DNA of 64,000 nucleotides from Bacillota bacterium (GTDB taxonomy: Bacteria > Bacillota > Clostridia > Lachnospirales > Lachnospiraceae), in contig JAEXAX010000002.1 in the NCBI GenBank assembly GCA_023458035.1, forward strand, positions 1-64,000, written 5' to 3'. Position 1 is the first letter of the stretch. Each line of letters opens with the position of its first letter. Shown here piece after piece: positions 17,161 through 26,094 of this stretch. The notes beneath the pieces were generated by a model, which was not told where the DNA came from, searched no databases, and was given only the letters and a program-made list of their open reading frames with translations. Position numbers and translations under genes: made by a program.

Positions 17161-19242
17161 ATGGCCAAATATTTGGTGATCGTGGAATCTCCGGCCAAGG
17201 TCAATACGATTAAAAAGTTCCTGGGTAAGAACTATGAGGTGGAAGCCTCTCAGGGACATGTACGCGATTTGCCTAAGAGCCAGATGGGCATCGATATAGA
17301 AAATGGATATGAACCGAAATATATCACGATTCGCGGAAAGGGTGCAGTGCTTTCCAAGCTGAGAAAAGAAGCGAAGAAAGCGGATAAAGTGTACCTGGCG
17401 ACTGACCCTGACCGTGAAGGAGAGGCAATTTCCTGGCATTTATCGCAGGCTTTAGGACTGGAAGAGGATAAACTGGAACGAATCAGTTTTAATGAGATAA
17501 CAAAGAACGCAGTAAAAAATTCCCTGAAGGAATCGAGAAAGATCAACATGAATCTGGTGGATGCACAGCAGACACGCCGGATCCTTGACCGGATGGTGGG
17601 GTACAGTATCAGCCCGCTGCTCTGGAAAAAGGTCAAGCGCGGGCTGTCGGCCGGTCGTGTACAATCGGTTGCGCTGGCAATCATCGCCAGACGGGAGGAG
17701 GAGATTAACAGCTTCGTCCCGGAGGAATACTGGACGTTGGAACAGGATTTCCTGTTTGACGGTCATAGAAAACCGCTGCGCGCCTCTTTGGTGGCGAAAA
17801 ACGGCAAGAAGCTTCACATTGCCAATGCCGCTCAGATGAAACGGATCGAGCAGGAGCTGGAGAATGCTGACTATCGGGTTGCGACGGTCAAGACCGGTCA
17901 GAAACGCGGCAAGTCACCACTGCCGTTCATTACCAGTACTCTGCAGCAGGAGGCCTCGCAGGTCCTGAATTTCTCGACCAAAAAGACCATGAGCCTGGCA
18001 CAGCAGCTGTATGAAGGCGTCAGTATCAAAGGCAGCGGCACCATCGGTGTCATCACCTATCTGAGAACCGATTCTGTCAGAGTTTCGGAGGAAGCCAAAG
18101 CAGCGGCAAAGAGCTTTATTGCGGAGACTTTTGGAGAGGACTATTGTCATGGCGGTAAACAGGTGACAGTCGGTAAAAATGCGCAGGATGCACATGAGGC
18201 CATTCGGCCGACAGATGTTCGACTGACACCGGCCAAGGCGAAGGATTCCTTGACACGTGACCAGTTTCGCCTGTACCAGTTGATCTGGAAACGGTTTATG
18301 GCCAGTCAGATGCAGCCGGTGCTAAGGGAAACCCTGTCGATCGACGTACAGGGAGGTGCGTACACCTTCAGGATCACCAGCAGTAAGGTGTTGTTTGACG
18401 GCTATTTGGCAGTCTACATACCGGAAGAAGAGAAGGAGAAAGAAGTATTGGTCGGAGCCGATGTGCAGGAGGATATGGCTGCCCGGGCCGCCGACCGAGA
18501 TGCCAGGCAGCATTTTACACAGCCGCCGGCTCATTTTACGGAAGCCAGCCTGGTAAAAGCCTTGGAGGAACTGGGTATCGGGCGACCGAGCACCTATGCG
18601 CCGACGATCACCACGATCCTGGCGCGCGGCTATGTAACAAAGGAAGCAAAGAAATTGTATATGACGGAGTTGGGTGAGGTGGTTGATCAGATTATGACCG
18701 GCTCTTTCCCGAGCATCGTCGATGTCAATTTTACAGCCAATCTGGAAAGTCTGCTTGATGAAATTGCTGAAGGGGAGATTCCATGGAAACGGGTGGTCAG
18801 AAACTTCTACCCGGATTTGGAATCTGCGGTTTCTCAGGCTGAGGAAGAATTGGAAAAGGTAGAATTGACGGCAGAGGTCAGTGATGAGGTCTGCGAGCTT
18901 TGCGGTCGAAATATGGTCGTGAAATATGGACCGCACGGAAAATTTCTGGCCTGCCCGGGTTTTCCGGAGTGCAAGAACACCAAACCGTATTTTGAGAAAA
19001 CCGGTGTGGCCTGTCCGAAATGCGGCAGGGAGATAGTGATCAAAAAGACCAAAAAGGGACGCCGCTATTATGGCTGTATGGGGCAGCCGGATTGCGACTT
19101 TATGTCCTGGCAATTGCCAACCAGTATTAAGTGCCCGGTTTGCGGTACTTACACAGTGAAAAAGGGAAACAAAATAGTTTGTCAAAATGAAACCTGCGGT
19201 CATGCGGAAATGGCAAAAGAAGAGAAGGGAGAAAATCAATGA
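17161..19242 (+). CDS. topA: DNA topoisomerase I
   Basis: TopA relaxes negative supercoils. The protein of 693 residues has the Toprim strand VIVESPAK at its start, the catalytic tyrosine in ITYLRTDS near residue 300 and the GRPSTYAPTI motif. The C-terminal part from about residue 577 carries three four-cysteine zinc fingers (CELCGR...CPGFPEC; CPKCGR...CMGQPDC; CPVCG...CQNETC). I prefer ATG 17161 (MAKYLVIVE), with GGGGG 5 bases upstream, over an in-frame ATG at 17149. The stop overlaps the codY start (ATGA), a common topA-codY linkage. Confidence 0.95.
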   Translation: MAKYLVIVESPAKVNTIKKFLGKNYEVEASQGHVRDLPKSQMGIDIENGYEPKYITIRGKGAVLSKLRKEAKKADKVYLATDPDREGEAISWHLSQALGLEEDKLERISFNEITKNAVKNSLKESRKINMNLVDAQQTRRILDRMVGYSISPLLWKKVKRGLSAGRVQSVALAIIARREEEINSFVPEEYWTLEQDFLFDGHRKPLRASLVAKNGKKLHIANAAQMKRIEQELENADYRVATVKTGQKRGKSPLPFITSTLQQEASQVLNFSTKKTMSLAQQLYEGVSIKGSGTIGVITYLRTDSVRVSEEAKAAAKSFIAETFGEDYCHGGKQVTVGKNAQDAHEAIRPTDVRLTPAKAKDSLTRDQFRLYQLIWKRFMASQMQPVLRETLSIDVQGGAYTFRITSSKVLFDGYLAVYIPEEEKEKEVLVGADVQEDMAARAADRDARQHFTQPPAHFTEASLVKALEELGIGRPSTYAPTITTILARGYVTKEAKKLYMTELGEVVDQIMTGSFPSIVDVNFTANLESLLDEIAEGEIPWKRVVRNFYPDLESAVSQAEEELEKVELTAEVSDEVCELCGRNMVVKYGPHGKFLACPGFPECKNTKPYFEKTGVACPKCGREIVIKKTKKGRRYYGCMGQPDCDFMSWQLPTSIKCPVCGTYTVKKGNKIVCQNETCGHAEMAKEEKGENQ

Positions 19243-20024
19243 GTATTCATTTATTAGACAATGTGAGGAGAGTCAGCACCGTTTTAAGGGACAGTAAGAC
19301 CAGTCGGATCGTATTCGATGATCTGTGCGAGACCCTCAGCAAGCAGTTGCAGTCCAATGTGTTGGTATTGAGCCGTAACGGAAAGATTCTGGGAGCCGGT
19401 TATAATCCTCAGACCCGGGAGTTAAAGGAGTTGCTCGGAAGCGGCCGTGGTACTTTTATCGAGGAGCAGCTCAATGAGCGCCTGCTGCTGGTATTATCCA
19501 CTAAGGAAAATGTCAGCATGGAAACCTTGGGGTTTGATGAGGGAACCGATGATTACTATGGTGTTATCAATCCGATCGAGGTGGCCGGAGAGCGCCTGGG
19601 CACGATCTTCCAGTATCGCAAAGAGATGTATCGCATTGACGATATTATTTTAAGTGAATACATTACGACCATCATCGGACTGGAATTATTACAGGCGGTG
19701 AATGAAGAAAAATCGAGCGATGATCGGCTGCGCCGTGAAGTGGAATCGACCATTGCATCCCTGTCACAGACAGAGATCGATGTTTTAAACCGGGTATTTA
19801 CTCAGCTGGAAGGCCTGGAAGGCATACTGGTAACCAGTAAGATCGCCGATGAGGCCGGTGTAACCAGATCGGTTCTGGTGAACGCCCTGCGTAAGTGCGA
19901 GAGTTCGGGGGTTATTGAATCTCATTCATCGGGTATGAGAGGCACATATCTGAAGGTGGTTAATGAATATCTGCTGGAAGAACTGTCTTCCCATCAGGGG
20001 AATCGTGTGGTCAAGAGATCGTAA
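19239..20024 (+). CDS. codY: GTP- and branched-chain amino acid-sensing regulator CodY
   Basis: CodY is the global nutrient regulator of Firmicutes. The 261-residue length and both domains are typical: an N-terminal GAF domain that binds isoleucine/valine and a C-terminal winged helix whose recognition region (SKIADEAGVTRSVLVNALRK, residues 199-218) is close to the family consensus. ATGA overlap with topA implies coupled translation. The upstream CodY-like boxes at 17024-17049 suggest autoregulation. A terminator follows at 20061. Confidence 0.95.
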   Translation: MSIHLLDNVRRVSTVLRDSKTSRIVFDDLCETLSKQLQSNVLVLSRNGKILGAGYNPQTRELKELLGSGRGTFIEEQLNERLLLVLSTKENVSMETLGFDEGTDDYYGVINPIEVAGERLGTIFQYRKEMYRIDDIILSEYITTIIGLELLQAVNEEKSSDDRLRREVESTIASLSQTEIDVLNRVFTQLEGLEGILVTSKIADEAGVTRSVLVNALRKCESSGVIESHSSGMRGTYLKVVNEYLLEELSSHQGNRVVKRS

Positions 20025-20060
20025 CGAACCGGGCGTATCGAATATATGAAGATAAAGCAG

Positions 20061-20093
20061 AGCCGGGGATGGAAACATCCTCGGCTTGTGTTG
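20061..20093 (+). terminator. Terminator after codY
   Basis: An 11-bp stem with one wobble pair (20061-20071 with 20076-20086) closes a GAAA tetraloop, followed by the T-rich tail TGTGTTG. Confidence 0.8.
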
Positions 20094-20141
20094 CAAAGTA
20101 ATTGATATCTTTGATATCGGCCGAAAGGAGAATGGAAAACA

Positions 20142-21143
20142 ATGTTTGATCTAACAGCGGTCGGGGAAATGCTGATTGATTTTACCCCTTACGGGGATTC
20201 GGCAGCCGGCAATCCGGTATTTGAAAGAAATCCCGGCGGCGGCGTGGCCAATCTGGTCTGTGCGGCTGCCAAGATGGGAGCTAAGGTTTCTTTTATCTCA
20301 AAGGTCGGAGATGAAGCTTTCGGGCGAGCCTTGAAACGGGTGGTGCTGAACCACGGCATCGATACAAGAAATTTTATTTTGGATGCCGACAGCATGACAA
20401 CCCTGGCCTTTGTGGCGCTAGCGGAAGATGGTGAGCGCTCCTTTTTGTTCTTCCATGAGAAAGGGGCGGACACGCTGCTTGGCCTGGAGGAGGTCGATAC
20501 GGCCGTTTTACAGGAGAGCCGTTTTTTTGCGGCCAGCACGGTGATGATGACGGGAGAATTATCCCGCAGAACTAATCTGGAGCTGATGCGATTAGCGGCT
20601 GAAGCCGGTTGTCAGGTCTTCTTTGATCCGAATATCCGTTTCAACCTGTGGAACAGTGAAGAGGAGATGAGGGCCTGTATCGAAGCTGGCCTGAGGTATG
20701 CCGATATCGTTAAGCTGTCGGATGAGGAACTGGTTTATTGGATGGGAGACGGTGATCAGACGGTATTGGCCAAAGCCTTTTCACAGCGGTATGATACCGA
20801 TCTGCTGTTGATTACCCTGGGCAAGGATGGTTGTTTGGTGGTTCGAGGGGACGAAAGCTTTGTAGTGCCGGGCTTTCCGCTGGATAAAACCGTTGATACA
20901 ACCGGTGCTGGAGATTCATTTTCCGGCAGCCTGTTAAGTCGTCTGGCCCGCTTTGACAGACGACCGGAAGAGCTGAGTCGGGAAGAATTATTCGGAGCAG
21001 TTCGCTTTGCCAATGCCGTCGGGTCTCTGACGACCACCAAAAAAGGTGGGATCTGCGGACTGCCGACTTTGGAGGAGGCAGAACGGCTGCTGGCTGTTGG
21101 AAAACACTCAGAAGCGGCAAGCGGCCAAGAGGAAACAGCATGA
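20142..21143 (+). CDS. PfkB-family sugar kinase (fructokinase-like)
   Basis: This 333-residue protein has the two ribokinase/PfkB signatures: the glycine-rich NPGGGVANLV region near residue 30 and the catalytic motif DTTGAGDSFSG near residue 250, with the base Asp. It most resembles bacterial fructokinases, but the substrate could be another sugar. No transporter or sugar-metabolism gene is adjacent; instead its stop overlaps the tsaE start (ATGA), tying it to a tRNA-modification operon. The ribosome-binding site AAAGGAG is 11 bases upstream. Confidence 0.88.
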   Translation: MFDLTAVGEMLIDFTPYGDSAAGNPVFERNPGGGVANLVCAAAKMGAKVSFISKVGDEAFGRALKRVVLNHGIDTRNFILDADSMTTLAFVALAEDGERSFLFFHEKGADTLLGLEEVDTAVLQESRFFAASTVMMTGELSRRTNLELMRLAAEAGCQVFFDPNIRFNLWNSEEEMRACIEAGLRYADIVKLSDEELVYWMGDGDQTVLAKAFSQRYDTDLLLITLGKDGCLVVRGDESFVVPGFPLDKTVDTTGAGDSFSGSLLSRLARFDRRPEELSREELFGAVRFANAVGSLTTTKKGGICGLPTLEEAERLLAVGKHSEAASGQEETA

Positions 21144-21598
21144 AAACAGAGTTTATCAGTTTGTCGCCGACTGAAACGACGGCCGTTGGAAAAAGACTGG
21201 GACAGGCTGTTCGGCCGGGAACCGTTTGGTCCCTGGTGGGTGATGTCGGTGTCGGAAAGACTGTGTTCACCCAGGGTTTTGCGGCCGGACTGGGGATCAC
21301 CGAACCGATCACTTCGCCAACCTTTACGCTGATCCAGGAATATGAGGAAGGCAGGTTACCGCTCTATCATTTTGATGTCTATCGCATCGGCTGCAGCGAT
21401 GAACTGGATGAGCTGGGCTTTGATGAATACATTGACGGGAATGGAGTTTGCCTGATCGAATGGGCCGATCTGATTGAAGACCGGCTGCCGCCACAGCTTG
21501 GAGAAATTAAGATAGAGAAGGATTATGCCAAAGGAGAAGATTATCGTAACATTACGATAACCGCTCCAGCCGGCTGGAGCCTTGGAGATTTACTATGA
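21140..21598 (+). CDS. tsaE: tRNA t6A biosynthesis ATPase TsaE
   Basis: TsaE is the ATPase of the TsaBDE complex that makes N6-threonylcarbamoyladenosine at A37. The 152-residue protein has the P-loop GDVGVGKT near residue 33, TSPTFTLIQEY near residue 55 and YHFDVYRI near residue 75, all family hallmarks. Start and stop overlap neighbours (ATGA on both sides), placing it in a coupled tsaE-tsaB-rnz-tsaD run. Confidence 0.95.
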   Translation: MKTEFISLSPTETTAVGKRLGQAVRPGTVWSLVGDVGVGKTVFTQGFAAGLGITEPITSPTFTLIQEYEEGRLPLYHFDVYRIGCSDELDELGFDEYIDGNGVCLIEWADLIEDRLPPQLGEIKIEKDYAKGEDYRNITITAPAGWSLGDLL

Positions 21599-22308
21599 AG
21601 ATATTAGCGATTGAGGGTTCTTCATTGGTGGCATCGGCAGCGGTGCTGGAGGGTGAGGAGCTGCTCTGTGAGTACAGTATCAATACCAAAAAGACACATT
21701 CGCAGACCCTGCTGCCCATGGTTACGTCTATGCTTGAGTGTGCCGGGATCGCTCTGACTGAGATTGACGCCATAGCTGTTTCGGCCGGCCCCGGTTCCTT
21801 TACGGGGCTGCGCATTACGGCCTCTCTGGCTAAGGGCTTGGCCATGAGCATCGACAAACCGATCATACCGGTCTGCACCCTGGAAGGGATGGCCATGCAG
21901 CTGGCAGACAGCGAAGGACTGATCTGTCCGATTATGGATGCCAGACGCTCGCAGGTTTATACCGGTCTGTACCGGGGGGCTTTGGCTCCGAACGGCGGCA
22001 GGCTGCAGGTTTTGCAGGATGAGACGGCGGTGCCTCTGGATGAGCTGCTTACATATTTGGATGCGCTGGCCGAGCCGATCCGCTTTCTTGGTGACGGGGT
22101 ACCGGTTCACCGCGAAAAAATCACAGAGCGTCTGCAGGAACGGGCGGTATTTGCGCCGGCCATCCATGCACGGCAGCGTGCGGCGGCGCTGGGATTGCGG
22201 GCGCAGGCCGTATGGGCTGCCGGCGTCACAGCGGATGCTCTGTCATTTGCACCGCATTATTTGCGTTTATCACAGGCTGAGCGGGAAAAATTGGCCGCCA
22301 GGCAGTAG
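21595..22308 (+). CDS. tsaB: tRNA t6A biosynthesis protein TsaB
   Basis: TsaB is the inactive ASKHA-fold partner that scaffolds TsaD. The 237-residue protein begins ILAIEGSSLVAS and carries SAGPGSFTGLRI near residue 62, the typical family segment, and PIMDARRSQVY near residue 112. It overlaps tsaE by 4 bases and ends 13 bases before rnz. Confidence 0.94.
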   Translation: MKILAIEGSSLVASAAVLEGEELLCEYSINTKKTHSQTLLPMVTSMLECAGIALTEIDAIAVSAGPGSFTGLRITASLAKGLAMSIDKPIIPVCTLEGMAMQLADSEGLICPIMDARRSQVYTGLYRGALAPNGGRLQVLQDETAVPLDELLTYLDALAEPIRFLGDGVPVHREKITERLQERAVFAPAIHARQRAAALGLRAQAVWAAGVTADALSFAPHYLRLSQAEREKLAARQ

Positions 22309-22321
22309 AAAAGGAAGATTG

Positions 22322-23254
22322 ATGTTAGAATTATGTTTATTGGGCTGCGGAGGCATGCAGCCATTGCCCAGACGGGCTTTGACTGCCTTGATGATGCGCT
22401 ATAACGGCAGCAGTTTATTGATTGATTGCGGAGAGGGAACGCAGATCAGTATTAAAGAAAAGGGCTGGAGCTTTAAGCCGCTCGATACCATCTGCTTTAC
22501 CCATTTTCACGGGGATCATATCAGCGGTCTGCCGGGGTTGCTGCTGACCATGGGAAATGCCATGCGTACAGAGCCGCTGACCCTGATCGGACCGAGGGGG
22601 CTGAGGCGGGTGGTCGATGCCCTGCGGGTCATTGCGCCGGAGCTGCCGTTTGAGGTCAAATATATCGAGATCGAAGGACAAACCCAGACCTTCCGTATGT
22701 CTGATTACGAGATCACCGCCTTTCGGGTGAACCACAATGTGATCTGTTACGGTTATCGTATCAATATCAGACGTCAGGGACGTTTCGATGTAGCCAGAGC
22801 CAAGGCCGCCGGCATTCCGCTGCGGGCCTGGAATCCGCTGCAAAAAGGTAATACGGTGGTGATCGATGATGTCACCTATACGCCGGATATGGTAATAGGA
22901 AAGGAGCGTAAGGGCTTGCAGGTGACCTATTGCACCGACACCAGACCGACCGCTTCGATCGTGGAGAATGCCAGGGGAGCCGACCTGTTCATCTGTGAGG
23001 GGATGTACGGGGAGGAAGATAAGGCAGAGAAGGCCAAGGGCTATAAGCACATGACCTTTGCCGAGGCCGCAGCATTGGCGAAGGAAGCCGATGTGGAAAA
23101 GCTGTGGCTGACACATTACAGCCCGTCATTGGTCAGACCGGAGGAATATCTGGATGCAGTTCGTCAGGTTTTTTCGCGTACCGAGCTGGGGCGTGACAGA
23201 AAGTCGATGACATTGGTATTTGAAGAGGATGAAGATGGAAGAAGAGAAGATTAG
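22322..23254 (+). CDS. rnz: Ribonuclease Z
   Basis: RNase Z cuts tRNA precursors at the 3' end of the discriminator base. The 310-residue metallo-beta-lactamase protein has the zinc motif HFHGDHISGLPG near residue 61, an NTP-free short form (about 307 residues) as in Bacillus, and later ligands in TYCTDTRP and LTHYSP. ATG 22322 has AGGAAGATT upstream; the long open frame upstream overlaps tsaB and is not used. Its location inside the tsa cluster is another link to tRNA maturation. Confidence 0.94.
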   Translation: MLELCLLGCGGMQPLPRRALTALMMRYNGSSLLIDCGEGTQISIKEKGWSFKPLDTICFTHFHGDHISGLPGLLLTMGNAMRTEPLTLIGPRGLRRVVDALRVIAPELPFEVKYIEIEGQTQTFRMSDYEITAFRVNHNVICYGYRINIRRQGRFDVARAKAAGIPLRAWNPLQKGNTVVIDDVTYTPDMVIGKERKGLQVTYCTDTRPTASIVENARGADLFICEGMYGEEDKAEKAKGYKHMTFAEAAALAKEADVEKLWLTHYSPSLVRPEEYLDAVRQVFSRTELGRDRKSMTLVFEEDEDGRRED

Positions 23255-24281
23255 GATACTGGGAATTGAAACCTCCTGTGATGAAACGGCAGCGGCCGTG
23301 GTGGAAAACGGACGAATTATATTGTCCAATGTGATCTATTCCCAGATTGATATCCATACAGAATACGGCGGTGTGGTACCGGAGATCGCATCCAGGAAGC
23401 ATGTTGAGAAGATCGGCTATGTGATCGAGTCGGCACTGACTGAGGCGAAGCTTGGCTGGGAGGAGATCGCTGCCGTCGCCGTAACCTACGGTCCCGGACT
23501 GGTCGGCGCTTTGCTGGTCGGAGTCAATACGGCTAAGGCCCTGGCTTACGGGAAGCAAAAGCCGTTGGTCGGCGTCCATCATATCGAGGGGCATATCTGT
23601 GCTAATTTTCTGGCTCATCCGACGCTTGAGCCGCCGTTTATGTGTCTTGTAGCCTCGGGCGGACACAGTCATCTGGTGCTTGTGAAGGAGCATGGTTCCT
23701 ATGAAATCATCGGACGAACCAGGGACGATGCGGCCGGTGAAGCTTTCGACAAGGTGGCCAGAAGTATCGGACTTGGCTATCCGGGCGGACCGAAGATCGA
23801 TAAAATTGCCAAACAGGGGGATCCGGATGCCATCGCCTTCCCGAAGGCGGTGATCGAAGAAGCAAAATTTGACTTCAGTTTCAGCGGTGTGAAATCGGCG
23901 GTTTTGAATTATTTAAATCGGTTGGAGATGATGGGAAAAAGCTATGTTCAGGCGGATGTGGCGGCTTCCTTTCAGAAGGCGGTGACGGAAGTGTTGACAG
24001 AGCATACGGTATTGGCAGCCCGGGAATATGGAATGCGGCAGGTCGTACTGGCCGGCGGTGTAGCGGCCAATTCGGCGCTGCAGGAAAAGATGACAGCCGC
24101 TTGTGCCGAAGCCGGCTTGACGCTATTTATTCCGCCGCTTGGCTTATGCACCGATAATGCGGCCATGATCGCTGCCGCCGGATATTTTGATTATAGTGCC
24201 GGGATTCGAGACGGCTATCATTTAAATGCGGTACCAGGATTAAAGATCGGTACCAGGAATGCGGAAAGGTTGAAGGCATGA
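23235..24281 (+). CDS. tsaD: tRNA N6-threonylcarbamoyladenosine transferase
   Basis: TsaD transfers the threonylcarbamoyl group to A37. The 348-residue protein starts with ILGIETSCDET, has the metal-binding HHIEGH near residue 116 and the nucleotide-binding VASGGHSHL and LAGGVAANS motifs. The ATG at 23235 is preferred because GAGG lies 6 bases upstream; earlier TTG 23220 and ATG 23229 starts lack that spacing. The gene overlaps rnz by 20 bases. The TsaC/TsaC2 enzyme that makes the intermediate is not in this window. Confidence 0.95.
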   Translation: MEEEKIRILGIETSCDETAAAVVENGRIILSNVIYSQIDIHTEYGGVVPEIASRKHVEKIGYVIESALTEAKLGWEEIAAVAVTYGPGLVGALLVGVNTAKALAYGKQKPLVGVHHIEGHICANFLAHPTLEPPFMCLVASGGHSHLVLVKEHGSYEIIGRTRDDAAGEAFDKVARSIGLGYPGGPKIDKIAKQGDPDAIAFPKAVIEEAKFDFSFSGVKSAVLNYLNRLEMMGKSYVQADVAASFQKAVTEVLTEHTVLAAREYGMRQVVLAGGVAANSALQEKMTAACAEAGLTLFIPPLGLCTDNAAMIAAAGYFDYSAGIRDGYHLNAVPGLKIGTRNAERLKA

Positions 24282-24318
24282 AACAGAGGATTGGCTTAGA
24301 GGGTGGTATGATCAGCGC

Positions 24319-25179
24319 ATGAAACAGGAGTTGAATAAACAGGAAGAGATCGAAAGAAGCATCAGAAAGAAGTTCCATAAACATATCTGGTCGGAGTTTG
24401 TTCGCGGTATCAATCAATATGAATTGATCAAAGAGGGTGATCGAATTGCCTGCTGTATCTCCGGCGGCAAGGATTCCATGTTATTGGCCAAACTGTTTCA
24501 GGAATTGAAACGGCATAATAAATTTCACTTTGAGGTGGAATATATTGTAATGGATCCGGGTTATCATCCGCGAAATCTGGAGCTTATTCACCGCAATGCC
24601 GAGATCCTCGGTATCCCGATCAAGGTCTTTAAGACGGACATTTTTGAATCGGTTGCGGAGGTGGCTCAGTCGCCGTGCTATCTCTGTGCCAGAATGCGTC
24701 GCGGTCATCTGTATGCCAAGGCAAAGGAGCTGGGCTGCAATAAGATCGCCCTTGGTCATCACTATGACGATGTAATCGAGACCATTTTGATGGGGATGCT
24801 TTACGGCGGTCAGATTCAGACCATGATGCCGAAGCTGCACAGTACCAATTTTGCCGGCATGGAGTTGATCCGGCCGATGTATCTGATCAAGGAAAAGGAT
24901 ATCATTCATTGGCGGCATTATCATGAGCTGCAGTTTCTCCAGTGCGCCTGTCTGTTGACGGAGAAGCTGGCCGATCCGGAGGATGAAACGAGCTCCAAGC
25001 GAGCCGAGATGAAGGAATTGATCAAGTATTTTCGTACGGTCAGTCCGTTTATTGAGAGCAATATTTTCCGCAGTGTGGAAAATGTCAACCTCAATACGGT
25101 CGTAGCCTATAAAAAAGACGGAATCAAACATAGCTTCCTGGAGAGCTATGACAGATATGAAGGAGCGGAACATGAATGA
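24319..25179 (+). CDS. TtcA-family PP-loop tRNA thiolase
   Basis: This 286-residue protein has the PP-loop SGGKDS near residue 48 and a CYLC motif near residue 121, as in TtcA, which makes 2-thiocytidine at position 32. A later CAC segment near residue 214 could supply the third cluster cysteine. TtcA function is established in enterobacteria; whether clostridial members modify C32 or another position is not certain. It lies 37 bases after tsaD and overlaps tcdA by 8 bases. Confidence 0.82.
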   Translation: MKQELNKQEEIERSIRKKFHKHIWSEFVRGINQYELIKEGDRIACCISGGKDSMLLAKLFQELKRHNKFHFEVEYIVMDPGYHPRNLELIHRNAEILGIPIKVFKTDIFESVAEVAQSPCYLCARMRRGHLYAKAKELGCNKIALGHHYDDVIETILMGMLYGGQIQTMMPKLHSTNFAGMELIRPMYLIKEKDIIHWRHYHELQFLQCACLLTEKLADPEDETSSKRAEMKELIKYFRTVSPFIESNIFRSVENVNLNTVVAYKKDGIKHSFLESYDRYEGAEHE

Positions 25180-25921
25180 ACGCTTTTCCCGGATGGAGCT
25201 GCTGCTCGGTGAGGGAGCGGCAGACCGACTAAGCCAAAAGAAGGTGGCAGTGTTTGGTATCGGCGGCGTCGGCGGCTATGCGGTCGAGGGGCTGGCCAGA
25301 TGCGGCATCGGGCATTTTTTATTGGTCGATCATGACACGGTCGCGCGCAGCAATATCAACCGGCAGATCATTGCCACCGAGAACAGCCTGGGACGACTGA
25401 AGGTGGAGGTGATGGCCGAGCGCATCGCTTCGATTAATCCGCAGGCAACCATTGAGCGGCGAGCCTGCTTCTATCTGCCGGAAAATCGGGCGCAGTTTGA
25501 TCTGCGTGATTATGATTACATCATTGACGCGGTTGACACTGTTACAGCCAAGCTGTCGATCATTGAACTGGCCAAGCTGTGTGATGTTCCGGTAATCAGC
25601 TCGATGGGGGTCGGAAATAAGCTGCGGCCGGAGCTGCTGACGGTGGCCGATATCGAAAAAACATCGGTTTGTCCGTTGGCCAAGGTAATGCGCCGGGAAT
25701 TAAAAAAGCGTCGTATCCGAAAAGTCAAGGTGCTGTTTTCCGCCGAGCAGCCGGTGCGGGCGCCGCAAGTCAGGGAGACTGCGGTGAAGGTAGCGGAAGC
25801 AAGCTGCCGCCGCAGCCTTCCCGGCAGTATTTCTTTTGTGCCGTCGGTGGCCGGCCTGATGATCGCCGGGGAAGTCGTGAAGGACCTGATGGCTGAAGGA
25901 AGCTTACAGGTTCTTAGTTAA
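25172..25921 (+). CDS. tcdA: tRNA threonylcarbamoyladenosine dehydratase
   Basis: TcdA is an E1-like enzyme that uses ATP to cyclise t6A into ct6A. The 249-residue protein shows the nucleotide-binding VFGIGGVGGYAVE near residue 28, DHDTVARSNINRQ near residue 50 and the conserved IDAVD and GVGNK segments; the C-terminus ends with the family VAGLMIAGEVVK. ATG 25172 has AAGGAG upstream and overlaps the TtcA-like stop. With MtaB also present, doubly modified A37 could be made. Confidence 0.92.
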   Translation: MNERFSRMELLLGEGAADRLSQKKVAVFGIGGVGGYAVEGLARCGIGHFLLVDHDTVARSNINRQIIATENSLGRLKVEVMAERIASINPQATIERRACFYLPENRAQFDLRDYDYIIDAVDTVTAKLSIIELAKLCDVPVISSMGVGNKLRPELLTVADIEKTSVCPLAKVMRRELKKRRIRKVKVLFSAEQPVRAPQVRETAVKVAEASCRRSLPGSISFVPSVAGLMIAGEVVKDLMAEGSLQVLS

Positions 25922-25965
25922 AAGCACGGAAATACTGTGAATTCTATTGAAAACACCTCGTCATT

Positions 25966-26017
25966 ATGGGTATATTAAACAAAGAATAACGAGCCGCAAT
26001 GGGCAAATTAAACAAAG
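25966..26017 (+). promoter_or_regulatory. 19-bp direct repeat, candidate activator/repressor sites of the xanthine dehydrogenase gene
   Basis: Two copies of ATGGGYAWATTAAACAAAG (25966-25984 and 25999-26017) lie 33 bases apart, about three DNA turns, just upstream of a putative -35 box at 26034. The core TTAAACAAAG recurs upstream of the xanthine permease (37532-37541). The regulator is unknown. Confidence 0.55.
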
Positions 26018-26033
26018 TATTTGTAAAAGTCAG

Positions 26034-26062
26034 TTGAAATGTCTGATTTACTGTGGTACTCT
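26034..26062 (+). promoter_or_regulatory. Putative promoter of the xanthine dehydrogenase gene
   Basis: -35 TTGAAA (26034-26039) and a weak -10 TACTCT (26057-26062) are 17 bases apart. A weak -10 next to upstream repeats fits activator dependence. Confidence 0.45.
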
Positions 26063-26094
26063 AACTATACAAAACTCAATATAAGGAGAATACT

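Noticed and set aside
21938..22321. Possible N-terminal extension of RNase Z
   Set aside because: The open frame overlaps tsaB in another frame and is rich in Arg/Cys/Trp as expected of a shadow; ATG 22322 has a ribosome-binding site and matches the family start.
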